The notes: a model not told the origin generated them from the sequence alone. Positions 34,043 through 47,023 are shown, counted from the first letter of the stretch. The stretch is 64,000 bases of DNA from Phlebopus portentosus (GCA_037892935.1 JAYXKI010000009.1:1488001-1552000), one strand, 5' to 3'. Program-made: numbers and translations.

Positions 34043-37000
34043 TCACATGGAGTGCCGAGCGAGGGTTCGTTGGTGGAGAAGACAAATTTGGGATGAAACG
34101 CGTGTGGTGGACGGCCTGGCCCCAGGATTGTCGTTCCAGCACTCCCGAATAAGGTCCCATAAATCGTTTGTAAGGAAAGGCGACAGAGCTCTTTGTGGCT
34201 TTACCCTCTTGCTCAACTCAATGAGCACTTGACCGTCGTGCTTCAAGTAATAATAGGGAACCTTTCCAGAAAGGATCTAGAGTAGAAATTATCAGATTCG
34301 AGTGATTCAAACATTTGCCGCGCACAAGCGCGTGTGCTAGAACAACTCGAGCAAAGCCCACCTCCAAAGCGATGCTTCCGAAGGAGTAAATGTCGCTTGA
34401 TACCGAGACCCTCGGTTTTGGTGGCTCTGCATGATCGAAGCAAGAAAGACAATACAGTTCTGGGGCCGACCATCGGATCGCACCGCCTAGCATTGACGAT
34501 GGGTACCAACTGTCGACAAGATCTTCTACAAGAGTAGACAGACCGAAGTCGCAAAGGCATGCTTGGCCTTCGTCGTTAATGAGAATATTTGCCTATGCGC
34601 TGTGAGTCTGTTTTCCTCGACATAGCTTCATCTCGTTGAGCACTTACGCTTGACAAATCGCCATGAATTATAGAACACGAATGCACTGGTGCAAATTATC
34701 AGTCTTCCTTTGAGAACTGACTGGACAAGAACTTACAATATGCAAGGCCAGCGGCAACGTCAGACAGCTTCCGCGCAAACAAGGTCAGGCCGTATTATGA
34801 ACGATCTGATGCAATACAAAGCAAACGTACTAACTGAAGCCTGTCCGGAAGCTTGAGCTCTCCGTCCTTCTTCCTGACGTACTGGTACAAACTACCTTTT
34901 TCGTACCAGGGACAAACCAAAGAAAGATACCGTCCAAAATCAGAACATGTTCCGTGTAGTGGGACAACATTCTCATGATCAAGGCGCTTCCAGACTTTGA
35001 TCTCATGTTGTAAGCGCTGAATAGTAGGCCCGAGTTAGTGCGAGTCCGGCAATGTATTTCAGTTCGGATCGGCAAGAGCAATCAGCGGCTGTGAATGGAG
35101 ATCCTTTAGATTTGACTACCTTTGCCATTTTATCTTCCCTCTCGGCATCAAGGAGCTTCCCGCGTAAGACCTTCACTGCCACCTAAAAACCATCAAAGTT
35201 ACACTCAACTTTAAACAATCTGATAAGTGGAGCTATGTCTTTACTTACTTTGTTGCATTGCGTACCGCTAATCCAGTTACATTTCCATACATCAGAAAAC
35301 CCTCCATGTGCTGCTGGATAATTCCCGATCCGTCGCACTTGCCCGGTCAAATCTGGCGGAGCATCCTGGCTTTCTTCTGTAATTACCGAATTTAATTGCA
35401 GCCACATACAAGTGAAAAAATCAACTCCTGTCTGGCTCATATGCTGCAATGGAAGGGACGCAAACAAGTGCATCCGACTTACGTAAAACAGCTTCAATAG
35501 ACTGAATCCCCTCCGTGAGCTTCGCCGGGTCAACAATCAGACCCGCGGACTTTGCTGATCGGGCAGAAGAAAGTGAGCGAGGCGATGCCGACAATCCGCA
35601 TTCAAACCGGTGGATCCCTGACCGAGGAGATGAGAGAACGCTGAAGAGCGAGTGTTCGCTTCCATTGGACAAAGGGAAGAGGTACAAAGACGAAGCAAGC
35701 GCTTCTCCTTTGCGGGCAATGAGGCTCCAGGGTCTTGGCTTGGAGCTCATACTACGTCGGCTGAATTCTGGAAAACGCGGAAGATAGATTAGGACAATGA
35801 TGAGAGGTATAAATTACACGAAAACGATGATTTACCGAGGTCGTCTAGCCAAGAAAGCGGATTAGCTGCGTCCAGATGTTTTCCGTTACACTCGTCGCAT
35901 TCGGTAATGTCGACGAGAACAATGTGGCTCGGTGCCAATCGAGACAAAGCTCGAATCCACTGCTCTATCTGTTTCCCATCCGCGAACATGAGCAAAAGCG
36001 TGTTTGTCGGGCCGTCTTCGTGGCCGGCCCACGTCACAGCGATTGAGAAGTCTTCTGTTTTCGCAGATTAGCAAGCAAAACCCACGGAACATATTTTAAT
36101 TTTGTCATCGCTGCGAGAGATAGGAAAAGAAGCTGAGTAAAGTGATGTCTCTTACCAGATTCTGAGCGTTCTACGTGTCTGATTTCCGCCAGCGAGACAG
36201 CACATAGCACATCGAACGGAGTGCCGGAGTGGAGAGCTGGACCGAAGTTCCATTCGCTGTCGGGATAATAATCCGAAGAGCTCGACGCATGTCGCAGCTT
36301 ATCCGATGTAATAATGGGCCTTCCGAAAAGAAGCATTTGCTCGAATAGGAAGGCAAAGACATAAGTACCGGCTTCTCTTTGGGGGTGTGGGGAGTCGTTC
36401 AGTGTGAGCAATACTGCTGAAGTATCGCGAGATTGGTTTGGTCCATGGAAATTCCGAAACTCAGCATGGAGGCAATCGTCCAATATGAACTCGCCAAGTG
36501 AGAGACAGTCTATGTTCAGGTGAGCATGTGGAGTCTGGTTGCTGATGTAGCGCTTTGCGTAGGAAGTGCGATTGCTCCGCATAACTTCGGATATATCGTC
36601 CTTGAGGCTGAGTAAGGTCTGATACGCTGAGCAGAGCGCTTTGAATGCCAGAAGGTTTTCTACAGGATGAGTCACTTCCAACACGGCCTTCGAGGTCAAA
36701 ACAATAGCAAATTATTATCTTGCTGAAGGTATAGCATGGGTAAACTCACGGAACAAGTGTCAATAAATGACAAAATATGATCCGTCGGGAAAGCTAGCTG
36801 TTGTGACAGCTCAAAGCACCTCGCATACAGGGTCTCGTTCTGCTGCATGTTAGTGAATGATCATTTAAAATATAAAGCCGGATCTCAAACCTGTCTATTT
36901 TTGATACATGCCACATCAATGAAGTCGAGCAAAGAGTAATACTGAGAGCAATATGATCGATATGCGCCAGCTCCTGAAATATACATGTTTTCCTTGTGTC

Positions 37001-38235
37001 ATTTGTTAGTTCTTATTTCTCAATTTTCGCGAGTATTCGTTTTTGTAACAGAACTTACCTTGATGCCAAATAGACGGTTCCATCTGATCGAATCTGTCGA
37101 GCGAACACCGACGGATTGAAGATGGGCAACGATGTGCTCTTGGTAAAGTATCACACGGTCGATTTGGACTGCTAGATATTTCAGGACCATTGGATTGGTG
37201 TCAGATAATCTCATAATAGCGGCAGTACATCCCTAGGATTCGGAGAATTGAGGGTAAAGAAACTGCCAGTGCTTCATATACAATAATACGCACGTTCATA
37301 TCTTTCAGATCTTCGAGGTAGAGCATCTCTGAATCGAGGAATTTCTCGAATAGGTCTTCTTTCTGTCGATCAGCCGAGCGCGGTAGCTCGTAAAGATTGG
37401 GATAAGTCGCCTCCAGGCAATCGAGCACTCTTTGCACCATTTTCAGGACCTGACCCGAAAGGTGAGAATTTGCGTGTGCATACGTCGAATTATGTCGTAG
37501 TATCGTTACCTTGATAAACCCGCTGCAAGAACCGCTGAGGAACTCTTCAACTCTGAAAATTTCACCGTAACTGAGACGACCTTGAATCTCCAGAATCTCG
37601 ACTCTTCGCAAAAACTCTGCGATAAACACAGCGTTCGTAGACTGTTTGTCTTCATCTCGCTCATTGCCTTCATAAACCAGCGAGCTCCCACCAGTTTTCG
37701 ATCCCAGTAAATCAAGAAGAATGAGCAATGGAGTGCCTTGTGATAAGGAGTTCCATAGCGTCAGGGCCTGTGACGTCTTCGATTCCAAAATATCCCATGA
37801 ACAATTATCGACTGTATAAGCGGGTGGAAGCCAACATCGAAATTCCGGGATCAGCCGGAGGCGAGGGAGAAGCTGTACGCTGAGATCCTTCAGAGAACGA
37901 GGGAAAAGATCAGACAATCCGTGGATAGATGGCATATACAGGACCAGAAATAGACCAGAGTAGAGGTGTGAGGGTACGATACACAAAGGACGAGGACGTC
38001 CAGCGAGTGCATCAAATTTGTACTTCAGACGGCTTGATGCGGTTTCCAAAGCAATTGGCAGGTACAAAGCTGGGAACAGATGGGAACAGCTTTCCAGTGT
38101 CATCTTCCGATCAGAGTGCTTTTGATGAGCATGCAGTGCGGATTGATGTTGACGGTGCTCCCTCGACCCTGAGTGCAAGTGTGCCCGCTTAGTCAGCAAA
38201 TAGGACCTGATTGGTACTCTTATTGATTTACACAT
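34043..38235 (-). CDS. Cdc24-like RhoGEF (CH-DH-PH) fused to a TKL-type protein kinase
   Basis: Exons run in phase from about 38235 (start uncertain; ATGs at 38235 and about 38105) to 34043. The front resembles Cdc24: a CH-like part (ALTLWNSLSQGTPLLILLD, RLSYGEIFRVEEFLSG, GFIK joined to VLKMVQRVLDCLE), a DH part (LFEKFLDSEMLYLEDLKDM, AYRSYCSQYYSLLDFIDV) and a PH part (LGEFILDDCLHAEF, YVFAFLFEQMLLFG, MFADGKQIEQWIRALSRL). The PH exon ends at 35836; a 68-nt intron leads to an exon at 35767 in the same frame. A TKL kinase follows: AAHGGFSDVWKC, VAVKVLRGK, HGDLSS joined to ANILIN, CLCDFGLS, IRWSAPELY, DIYSFGSIALE. Cdc24 normally ends in a PB1 domain; none is seen here. One splice join inside DH (about 36975-37060) is unclear. 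Inferred: a GTPase activator that also phosphorylates. Confidence 0.72.
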
Positions 38236-38406
38236 TTTTCAAGAGTCCGTACTTTGTGCAGTATCTTAAGTCAAAAGATCAATAAAACAAAGGTTTGAAG
38301 CCGATAAAATAATTAAAAGTGGTAAGCTACGAAAAGTCAGTGAGTCTATTGAAGCTTGACGGAGCGAACAATGTGCTACAAGAAAACAGACCTACTTCGT
38401 GCATAA

Positions 38407-39602
38407 TCAGCCGCCTGCTGCAGCCAAATAGCTCTAAAACACACATAAACATCTTGGGATAGATAAAAAGGCAAGTCCGCCACTTACCTCACGCTCCAGG
38501 AGAAACTCCACATAAGTCAGAGCTATCGTCACCCAGAAACTACGGTCCACACCTAACTCCCTCTCCATTGCTATGTCAATCTCAAGCAACCCAGAGAAAG
38601 AGCCAAGACTCCATGCGGGCGAACAATCATGGAATGTGATCAAGGCTGGTGGAGAAGGAGGTACAAGTTCGCCGATTCGGGCCACGGAATGTCGTTTCGA
38701 GTATGCATCACTGCTTGCATGTTCATGAGAAGTGCTGGCAGAGCTGGACGAAGAAGCGTCTTCCGGGGGCGGTAAGGGACATAGAGTGAATGATAAAGAG
38801 TGAGATGGTTGATGATTCCTAAAAATGGAGAGTGCTTTGGTTATCAGAGATGCGTTTTGTGGTTCTGGGACGTGTGGTATGGAATGCGGAGCAAAGAAGA
38901 ATTGCCTAATTTCTGGTGACGTGGCACGTCGTTGATCAGAAGTGTTTGATATCTCATCGAGTTTAGCGAGGACTGAATCAGGTGAAGGGGGTTGGCCCAA
39001 AGCATTGCTCGCTCCCGGTGACGGCGTCGGCGGGTATGAATGTACCACCGTCTCGGAGCTCGAACCGACGGTGTCCGTCGAGGACTCACTCGAATGTGTC
39101 GGCGGAGAGGAGACTCTTGAGCTTGAAGGGATTGGAGGATTGAGATGCTTAATTCGCTTGGGAGGGTTTATCCTCGTAGAGAATGAGAGAGCCGCATCCG
39201 TATAAAATGGCGATGAATTTGGCAACGGCGTCAACGGGATGGATACGCCGGGAGGGAAGAAAGGAGAACGGATCTTGATGTACCATCCGCGTTTTGGACG
39301 ATGTATTGTCCAGCAGATACGTGAGGTTGCGTTCTCCTAAGGCTCCGTGGCAAGATGAGAACGTGGTGTAGCATCAGAATCTCGAACTCCAACGCACTAC
39401 GACATTCTCGACGATCTCATCATCTGTCAAGAATCGCTCCTTTTACAGCCTAGGTCTCAGCAAGGACATAAAGAGCGCACAGACACAGCAACACCTTATA
39501 CCAGTAAATCCGCTCCGAGTCTTCCTCCTTGACGAAGACTCTCAGGTCTTCGATCACGTCTGAGCTAAGAGGAAGCACGAAATACACATGTTTTAATGGC
39601 AT
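38407..39602 (-). CDS. hypothetical protein, conserved-looking N terminus
   Basis: Four exons (39495-39602, 39401-39439, 38488-39336, 38407-38433) join in phase to 340 aa. The N-terminal 85 residues (MPLKHVYFVLPLSSDVIEDL, RIYWYKERFLTDDEIVENVE, TIHRPKRGWYIKIRSPFFPP) look globular and constrained. The middle is Pro/Ser-rich and likely disordered. The C-terminal part (FHDCSPAWSLGSFSGLLEID, RSFWVTIALTYVEFLLERE) looks helical. I do not recognise the family. It lies between the RhoGEF-kinase gene and the mannosyltransferase, all on one strand and a few hundred bases apart. The last exon choice is uncertain because two acceptors lie two bases apart. Confidence 0.65.
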
Positions 39603-39903
39603 GAAGTATCAACATGAGCATGCATTGATATACCTCTGAACAACGTATTTCTGGTGTTCCCTGAGTTCTGTAAAGTGCTGACTTTGAGGTCTGTGCATAG
39701 TGAGAATGAGAGAAGGACCACTCCGTCGTTACTGTCGTTACGCGACGCGTCTAGCGAGATCGATGTCACGTGCGCAATCAGATACGAATAATTTTTCTCT
39801 CCCGGTCCGGACAAAGCTCAATGTGAACTGTAATATTACGGTATAATTAATGCTACGTGAAAGCCTGAAGCCCGATATACAGAGTGGTAGAGAAAGACAA
39901 TAT

Positions 39904-41206
39904 CTAGGCCGACCGTAACTGTGATTTACAGGAACAATGATTCCCGTGAACACCGTTGTGCCAGTAATCCATCCCGCAATAGTCTTCTACGTCCTTTTCG
40001 ACGTCGAAAAACATACTGATGGTCGCAAATCGAATGGGAGCATCGCCTTGATATTTTGGGTCAGATCAATTCATCGAGTTGCATGATTTGTACACTCACC
40101 CCATCGGTACTTGTATATCCTCTCTGGTACGCGCATGATCTCATCGAGCCAAGCCCGGACGTCCGGACGTCGGAACGCATCAAGCTTCACAATCTCGAAG
40201 TTATTATAGTACGTCGGGAAGTCATGCTTTCCCATCTCCTCGGGATTACGATTCGCGGGCCATTGCCAGCCATTCTTCAAAAGGTTTTCCTCGACGTCGG
40301 GGTGAAGATGAGCGTATTCATCGACGAGATTCCATAGACCGACGGTAACCCAATCAGGGTCCGTTGTACGTACGTTAAAGGCATATGATCTATTGTGTTG
40401 GTGGAAAAGGTCGACAGGGTCGTAGCAGAGGGGCTTGAAGATGTACGAGTCTGTGTCGAGTCGCATGTAATACGTTACGTCTTTCAATCGCGGGTGGTCG
40501 AATATTTGAGACGCAAAAAAAGCACACATTTGATGGTAACCTATGCACCGCATTTCTTATCAACCGCGTGATTAGAAGGAAATGAGGGTGAAATCACTCA
40601 CCTGGCCAGTAATCAGCGAAAACTGGGTCAACAACAGACTTGTCATGCGACATGTTATCTGGTAATTGCCATTCCAATCTAATCCATTCTATCCGTCCAA
40701 TAAACCATCGTGCCTCTTGATTGCCTCCCAAGAAGTCATATAAACGAAGCATGAACTCATTGCGTCTTGACTGGTCGTCCAGGTCGTCCGAATACATAAA
40801 GAGGATGGGCCATGGGTGCATTTTGACGTTGTTAAACAGGTAAGACATCGACAACAGAAGCTCTCGGAGTCGCCAGAAGTTGACAAGATAGAGTATAACA
40901 GCAGAATAGCCGAGGTTCTGCTCTGCTAGTTCTTTCATTGGTACGTCTGTGCATGGACCAAGTAAGACATTTTTTTTTACATTGTCTAAGGTAGAACAGA
41001 GACGCACTTTGAAGGTCAAACTGAGGCGTCATCTTCATATGATACCTAATAAACTCTCCCGACGTGTACCACGCGTCCATATACGTCGTCCCGCGACTCG
41101 TCGCCTTCCATAAGTTCCATAACACGACGGTCAAAAACAGTCCAAAAATCACGAATAGCACCTTTCTCGACGCCAGAAAGCGATAAAGCGGGTTGTTCGT
41201 CTGCAT
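39904..41206 (-). CDS. alpha-1,2-mannosyltransferase, GT15 (KRE2/KTR/MNT1 family)
   Basis: Four exons (41008-41206, 40602-40946, 40100-40540, 39904-40046) join in phase to 375 aa. It is a type II membrane protein: short cytosolic tail MQTNNPLYRFLASRK, then the signal-anchor VLFVIFGLFLTVVLWNLW, then the lumenal catalytic domain. Family marks are the NVPMKELAEQNLGYSAVILY-like start, RIEWIRLEWQLPD, GYHQMCAFFASQIFDHP, YYMRLDTDSYI, and FPTYYNNFEIVKLDAFR (the NFEI segment is the GT15 signature). The end, DYCGMDYWHNGVHG, is also typical. Known role: adds alpha-1,2-mannose from GDP-mannose to O- and N-glycans in the Golgi. Length matches the family (about 350-450 aa). Confidence 0.9.
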
Positions 41207-41674
41207 TTTTCCCGACGACAATGGGAGATAGTACAGCCTCGACCAGTAGACGAGATGAGAGCAAAAAGCAAAGCGTGAATATGTCCGGGCATCAGAAATC
41301 TCTATCAGCGCTCTCGGTACGCATCGGCAGCCGGAATACTGCTTTTGGTTGCGGAAACGATAACAAAATCGGTCAGCCTCCGGTCCCCTTACGTAAGGCA
41401 ATAGTAGGTCAAAAGTCAACAACTTCGGAGGGTATTACTCTTATATACGTCCATATAATTCTGGACATTCTTTCTGCAAAGGTCCTCGACTGCGGAAATC
41501 AGTACACGGTATCGGTCCCGAGAACCAAGACATCTTCCCAAGGCCTTCCTGATCCGCGTGAGTCTCTTTCCGGAATCTACGCTTTACAGGTACAAGAATA
41601 TCTTCTATGAGACCTTCGCGGTTCTATTTTCTATTTTTGCTCGCCGATTGCACGGGGTACCTCGTAAATAAGAG

Positions 41675-44095
41675 TTAAGCTCGCTTCCAATGGTCCATCC
41701 CGATGAGATGTTTGTAGTATTTTAGGGTATCGCAGAACTGAGTTCCTGTCAAGTAACGGTTTTGAACGAGTACCTGCGGTGAGAGATGTCGGTCAAATGG
41801 ACGAAGCATAAAGCTCAACGTACTTATACTCACCAGCAACCATGTCCGCAGCGCCGCAAAGCCCGCTGCACGATGGATCGTGCGCCAATATTCATCAAGG
41901 AATACTCGAATGCCTGCCTCATAGTCCTCAATGAACTTCGGTCTGATTTTTTTTATCCAGAAGATTAGTAATGTAAATCATCGTGTAAATACATAAATTC
42001 ATCCTTACCTATTGAGAAATATCCATCGACTCCACAATGCCAGTATTACCTTATCCTCATCTCGCGTATCATCAAGCTCGAATACATCTTCCTCCCTTTC
42101 GATAACGTGTCCGGTCATTAGGCCGAATGGCTCGAGACTCAGCTCATTGAGGATATCATATAATTTAGGCCCGCCCGGTCGATCAGAGTATCTATCTTCT
42201 GGAATGTATGGATGTACTGCCTCAGGACCTTCGAGGTCCTCGAATGGAGGAGGTGTTGGGAACCGATCGGGATTTTCAGAATCCATTGGTCGAGGCGGGC
42301 GCAAGATTCTCGGTTTGACTGGAATTGTAGTCTTTGCGACTATGAAAGGACGAATCGGTGACAGGATTGGGCTTGAAGGTTGAGCTTTGGATGGTGACGA
42401 CGAGAAAATTGTTTGAGCTCTTACGACGGATGGCCCGCGCAGAAAGGGCTTGTCCTGTGACGGAGGTGAACGATGCGGGCGCAGCACACGCTGGTCGTCG
42501 GACGATAAATCATCCTCCTCGGATGGACTGTCGATTAAAATGGATTCTTTCTTTCCTTCATCTTCGGCCTCGGATTCCGATTCTGGGACATCTGGGATGG
42601 TTATCTTTAGCAAAAGCGAGTTCTGACAATGTTCGACTGATCAGTCTAAAGCGAGAGGTTCAAAACTGTTGAGTCATACTGACATCCCCGCTATCTGACC
42701 ATTCATAAGCGCATTGGGTATGGTGCCGGTAAAGATGGGTGTCCAACGCGCCTCTCGTATTGAAGTATAAATTGATGGCACATAACGGGCAAAACCACCT
42801 GCCATAGAACGAGCCCCCAGGGTATTCGTACTCTGCTATTACATAGACAACATTGACATGTGTGACCTCGATCGAACGAATAGCGTCAGAGTCGTGCCCT
42901 CGCCACTTTGATGGTCCAAGCGCATCCATAGATTTGCGCAGATTTCTCCTGAGGAAGGGGAGTTGGCCTCTAGCGAGAAGCATTGCTTCGCGGATAGTCA
43001 GAGCATCAAGCGCGTCGGTGAGTTCCCTTTCAAGATCCTCAGGGGTCTCCTTTCCTTGCTCGACATCTGGACCTGGGGTGTGGACACCAGACGAGTTATC
43101 AACAGTGCGAAGCTGTCGGGCCCGGTTTATTATATCAGCTGGATCAGCATCTACGTAAAGATCGTCCTCTTCAGCTTCATCATCCTGATTGAGGGGTAAA
43201 TCCGAATCGATAAGCGACATTGGCTCTGGAGGCTCTGATGTCTTCCTCTCCGGCTGTACTCTTGTTTTACGCGCGGCTCGTTGGCCGAGAGGTGGACGTC
43301 GCTCGCCCACTGAGACGATACTGAGTACAGACTTGTTAGCACATGAAACTGCGGTATGCTGAGACTAACCTTGGCTTAGATATCCGGAAATTCTCATCCG
43401 AGCTATCCTCTGAGTCCGAATCCGTGAACCTGAAGGACTCATAATTCTATCTGAATAATGAAGTTGGATTGATCGGCTCACTCAAGTGCGACAACTGGAA
43501 AGCTGTACGTTGTTCTTTCAGATACTCTCGAGACAGATCTTGAAGGAACCGCAGGTGTACTCCTGGAAGGCGTCACAAGAATCGAGGCCGGTTGCTTTTG
43601 AACTCTCGGCTTTGGAGCAACTTGCAATGGTAAAGTCCTTCGGTGCACAGGACTAGGGCGAGTTATCTGTTCCCGTACTGTATGAGGTTGGAGACGAGCT
43701 GGCGTTGCCATCATCCTCCGTGCATGTCCCGTAGAAGACGATCCATGATTCAAGTTACTCTGAGTTGAAGCTACGCGCTGTCGGACGGGCGTTGAAGTTA
43801 TCCCAGAACTTGTTTCTGTGTCGAGAGTGTTTGCCGAAATTTCCTGTTCATTGGAGGCATTCTGACTAGGAGAGCGCTGATCAAATGTTGGAACAGCTAG
43901 CATCCAAATGAGCAAACTTTCGCTAGATAGAATAACGAGAATTTACCGTGTAGCCCTGATAAAGATGAAATCCTTACTTGGACAACCTGCGAAAAAGTAA
44001 TAAGCTCTCTTTGAATGGGAACTCTAGAGGATGCACACGTTTGTTGAAGACATAGGAGCTACCGCCTTACGTCTCTTTGCTTGTGGAGGCATCAT
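41675..44095 (-). CDS. SUZ12-like VEFS-box zinc-finger protein (putative PRC2 subunit)
   Basis: Nine exons, about 659 aa: 44071-44095, 43978-43986, 43947-43955, about 43496-43896, about 43370-43446, 42684-43320, 42009-42622, 41834-41942, 41675-41773. The N-terminal third is disordered (basic, Ser/Pro-rich). A C2H2 finger WFCPLCAINLYFNTRGALDT...HLYRHH is followed by YEWSD and SLLLKITIPD, as in SUZ12 where a finger precedes a short beta segment. An acidic linker leads to a C-terminal helical domain (VILALWSRWIFLNRPKFIED, RVFLDEYWRTIHRAAGFAAL, LVQNRYLTGTQFCDTLKYYK) that fits the VEFS box. Known: SUZ12 holds PRC2 together for H3K27 methylation. The donor of exon 4 (GTTGTC) is weak. Divergent from COQ8, with 365 bases between starts. 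Confidence 0.72.
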
Positions 44096-44460
44096 GTCAG
44101 TATATTTTAAATCTACGAGCTAGTCTGAAGTCTATGTGGACCGCTCGGACAACAGCCTGCCAATGATAGGTTGATAATAAGTATTTCCCACTCCCGATAG
44201 CTGAGAATGAAAGATTAAAGGAGCAATTCAGCAGTTGACATGCGAATCAGTCGGACTCTATTACTTCAGTGAAGGAGAGTCGTTGATCTAGATCGATTCC
44301 GTCTCGAGTCGAAAGACGATTTGGAGATGGATGGAGATAAAAAGGAAGCTGAGAAGTTCACGGGCGTTACACCGTGAGACGCGTCAGTCACGCATGCCCT
44401 GGATTACGGTCACGCGCATCCTCGCTGTTGCTAGCAGTGTAGCAGTCACGGCATGCTCAT

Positions 44461-46833
44461 ATGCCGCCAAGTCCCTTGTACAACTGGCTCTGTGTGCTGC
44501 ACTCTGCTTCGGAAATAATCTCTCATGCTGCGACTATCAGAGCAGCCCAGATAGCACGAACAAATGGTAAACTTGGCGTTGGAAGGCGACATGGGCAACC
44601 GGGTGCTACGTATCCGAGGAAGAGTTTCGGTGTAGAGAATAGAGCAAAAGAAGCCGACAGGGAGGCTAGTGGACCATTGGACGTCGAAGAAAGGCATGAA
44701 ACTAGAGTTTCTCAAGCAGATTATGCACCGGATGCGTCTATTCAGGAAAGCCAGCTTTTGTCGGCCCAGCAAGAACCGAACGAGCCATCTACTGCAGGGC
44801 TGGATGCTCCAATGTATGCAGACCCTGTCAGAGAGAAGCCTATAGCTCGTTCCGATAATATAGTTCGGAGTCCTCCAATGGACACACTTCTCTCTCCTGA
44901 AATTGTCAGCGACTTGCCTGTTGATGAAGTGTCTCCGGTGCGTTCTTCTACACTGGACGAGCCAAAAGATACCGAGGAAGTAGGTAAATTGGAAAAGACA
45001 AAACTCGCGGACGCGCTAGAGATTACGGAGTCCGTCCCAATTTCGGAAACCGAAGCAAAGGTATGTCCTTTCTAGACGCCTGATTATTCTGGCTTATTCG
45101 TTATAGCTTTTACAATCAGAACTACTTCCAAAATCATCCCAGCCATTATCCCAGACACAACGAAATCTCCAAGCGTCTCGAGTACCTTCTTCTCGGATAG
45201 GGAGATTGTTCCATTATGGCGGCCTTGCAGCTAGTCTAGGATATGGTGCCGCGTCTGAAGCATTTAGACGGGTTTCTTCCTCACAAGGTGAAGGACAGTC
45301 ATCGTTGATGATGACTCCCGCGAATGTCAAGCGTCTTGTTGAGAAACTGTCCAAAATGCGTGGGGCTGCACTGAAGCTCGGGCAATTCATGAGTATACAA
45401 GGTGAGTTCAGGTGAATTAATGGTCCAGCAGTCATTCTAAGTGTTATGTAGACACGCATTTGCTTCCGAAGGACGTGGAAGAAGTGTTCCGACGTGTTCA
45501 GGACAGCGCGCATTACATGCCCAACTGGCAGATGGAGGTATGTTAATCTTTTCAACCTATCTCTGTCTCTCTGACTTGGCGTAGCGCGTTATGTCTGGTT
45601 CTCTCGGTTCATCGTGGGAATCAAACTTCGCATCCTTCGACCGTGTCCCGTTTGCAGCTGCTTCTCTTGGGCAAGTCCATTCTGCTGTCCTTGCGGCACA
45701 TGCATCTCCGACTAGAAAAGACGAGATGGTTGCCATAAAGATCCAATTTCCGGACATCGCGAAGAGCATCGAGAGTGATCTGGGGTATCTTAAGTTACTC
45801 CTCAATGCCGGGAAGATCTTGCCGCGAGGTTTGTTCCTCGACAAAACTCTCCAGGCCATGAAAGGGGAGCTTGCGGATGAGTGTGATTACACGCGCGAAG
45901 CCGCATGTGCGCGCTTCTTCGGGTCGCAAACTGCGCTTGGGAAGGATAGACGTTTTAGAATACCCTGGGTGTGGGAGGGAAGCACGGAGCGCGTACTCGT
46001 AATGCAACAGATGGATGGTGTGAGCGTCGGAGGGAATATTGTGGACAATCTTAGCCAGGAGTCTCGAGATCAGGTAGGTGCGCTCCGGCCTGAGCTCAGT
46101 AACACAATGCTGACAGCTATCGAAGATTGCTTCAACAATTCTTGAACTGTGTATGAAAGAGCTCTTCGACTTCCGTATGATGCAGACGGATCCGAACTGG
46201 TCAAACTTCCTTTGGAATGATCAAAGACGGCAGGTACGCGTCTCATACCCTTCCATTCCGAGGGCACGGTATATTGAAAAATATTGCCTACGTATAGATT
46301 GAACTCATCGACTTCGGGGCAACCCGGTCATACTCTAAAGAGTTCATCGACAAGTGGATGCGCATCTTACAAGCAGCCGTTGCAGAGGACTACGACGCTT
46401 GTGTACACTGGAGTCTTGAACTAGGATACATCAAGGGCGGAGAAAGCAAGACCATGCTTGACGCACATATTCGCTCGCTCACGTTGCTCGCGACTCCTTT
46501 CCGTGCTCACAAACCCGCATCGTCTGAACTTGGTGCGGATGGACGCTATGCATTCGGAAGAGGGACACACTGGGCCCGGATTACTGCCGAGATTCGATCA
46601 TTGATCCCTGTGATGTTAAGAGAGCGATTGACGCCTCCGCCGAGGGAGACGTACAGTCTGAATAGGTGTGTGCCCGTTGACGAGCTTGTAACACCGACAA
46701 TCGACTAAATGGTCGGAATGACAGAAAACTCAGTGGCGCATTCCTACTTGCATCCAGGCTTGGAGCCAGAGTCGATTGCAAGTCGATCTGGGAATCGACA
46801 GTCGAAAAACACGATTTCGCACAGCCATCTTGA
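44461..46833 (+). CDS. COQ8: COQ8/ABC1 family atypical kinase (ADCK), mitochondrial
   Basis: Seven exons (44461-45060, 45107-45401, 45452-45537, 45585-46073, 46126-46233, 46298-46665, 46725-46833) join in phase to 684 aa. Diagnostic motifs: the KxGQ motif in RGAALKLGQFMSIQD, the Ala-rich loop PFAAASLGQVH, VAIKIQFPDI (lysine), LADECDYTREA, MQTDPNWSNFLW and the metal-binding LIDFGATRSY. Known: COQ8 is needed for coenzyme Q assembly on the matrix side of the inner mitochondrial membrane and has ATPase rather than usual kinase activity. Exon 1 adds an acidic, probably disordered region of about 150 residues between the N-terminal helix (SASEIISHAATIRAAQIA) and the catalytic part. An upstream overlapping ORF (44331, another frame) also begins with a targeting-like stretch, so the exact start could differ. 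Confidence 0.92.
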
Positions 46834-47023
46834 TCTCGCGAAAAACAAATTATACACGTATTTGTCAAAGTATTAGAGAAGCCACTCCGCAAGTATCATA
46901 ATATTATTCTCGCATAAACTAGCTAGATACTCTAATTGAATTGCACTAGCGCATGTAGGCTCTAGATGTCCCGTTGCGGTGAAGTCCTAAATTCGTTTGT
47001 AGTGTAAGCATGCAGAAGCAATG

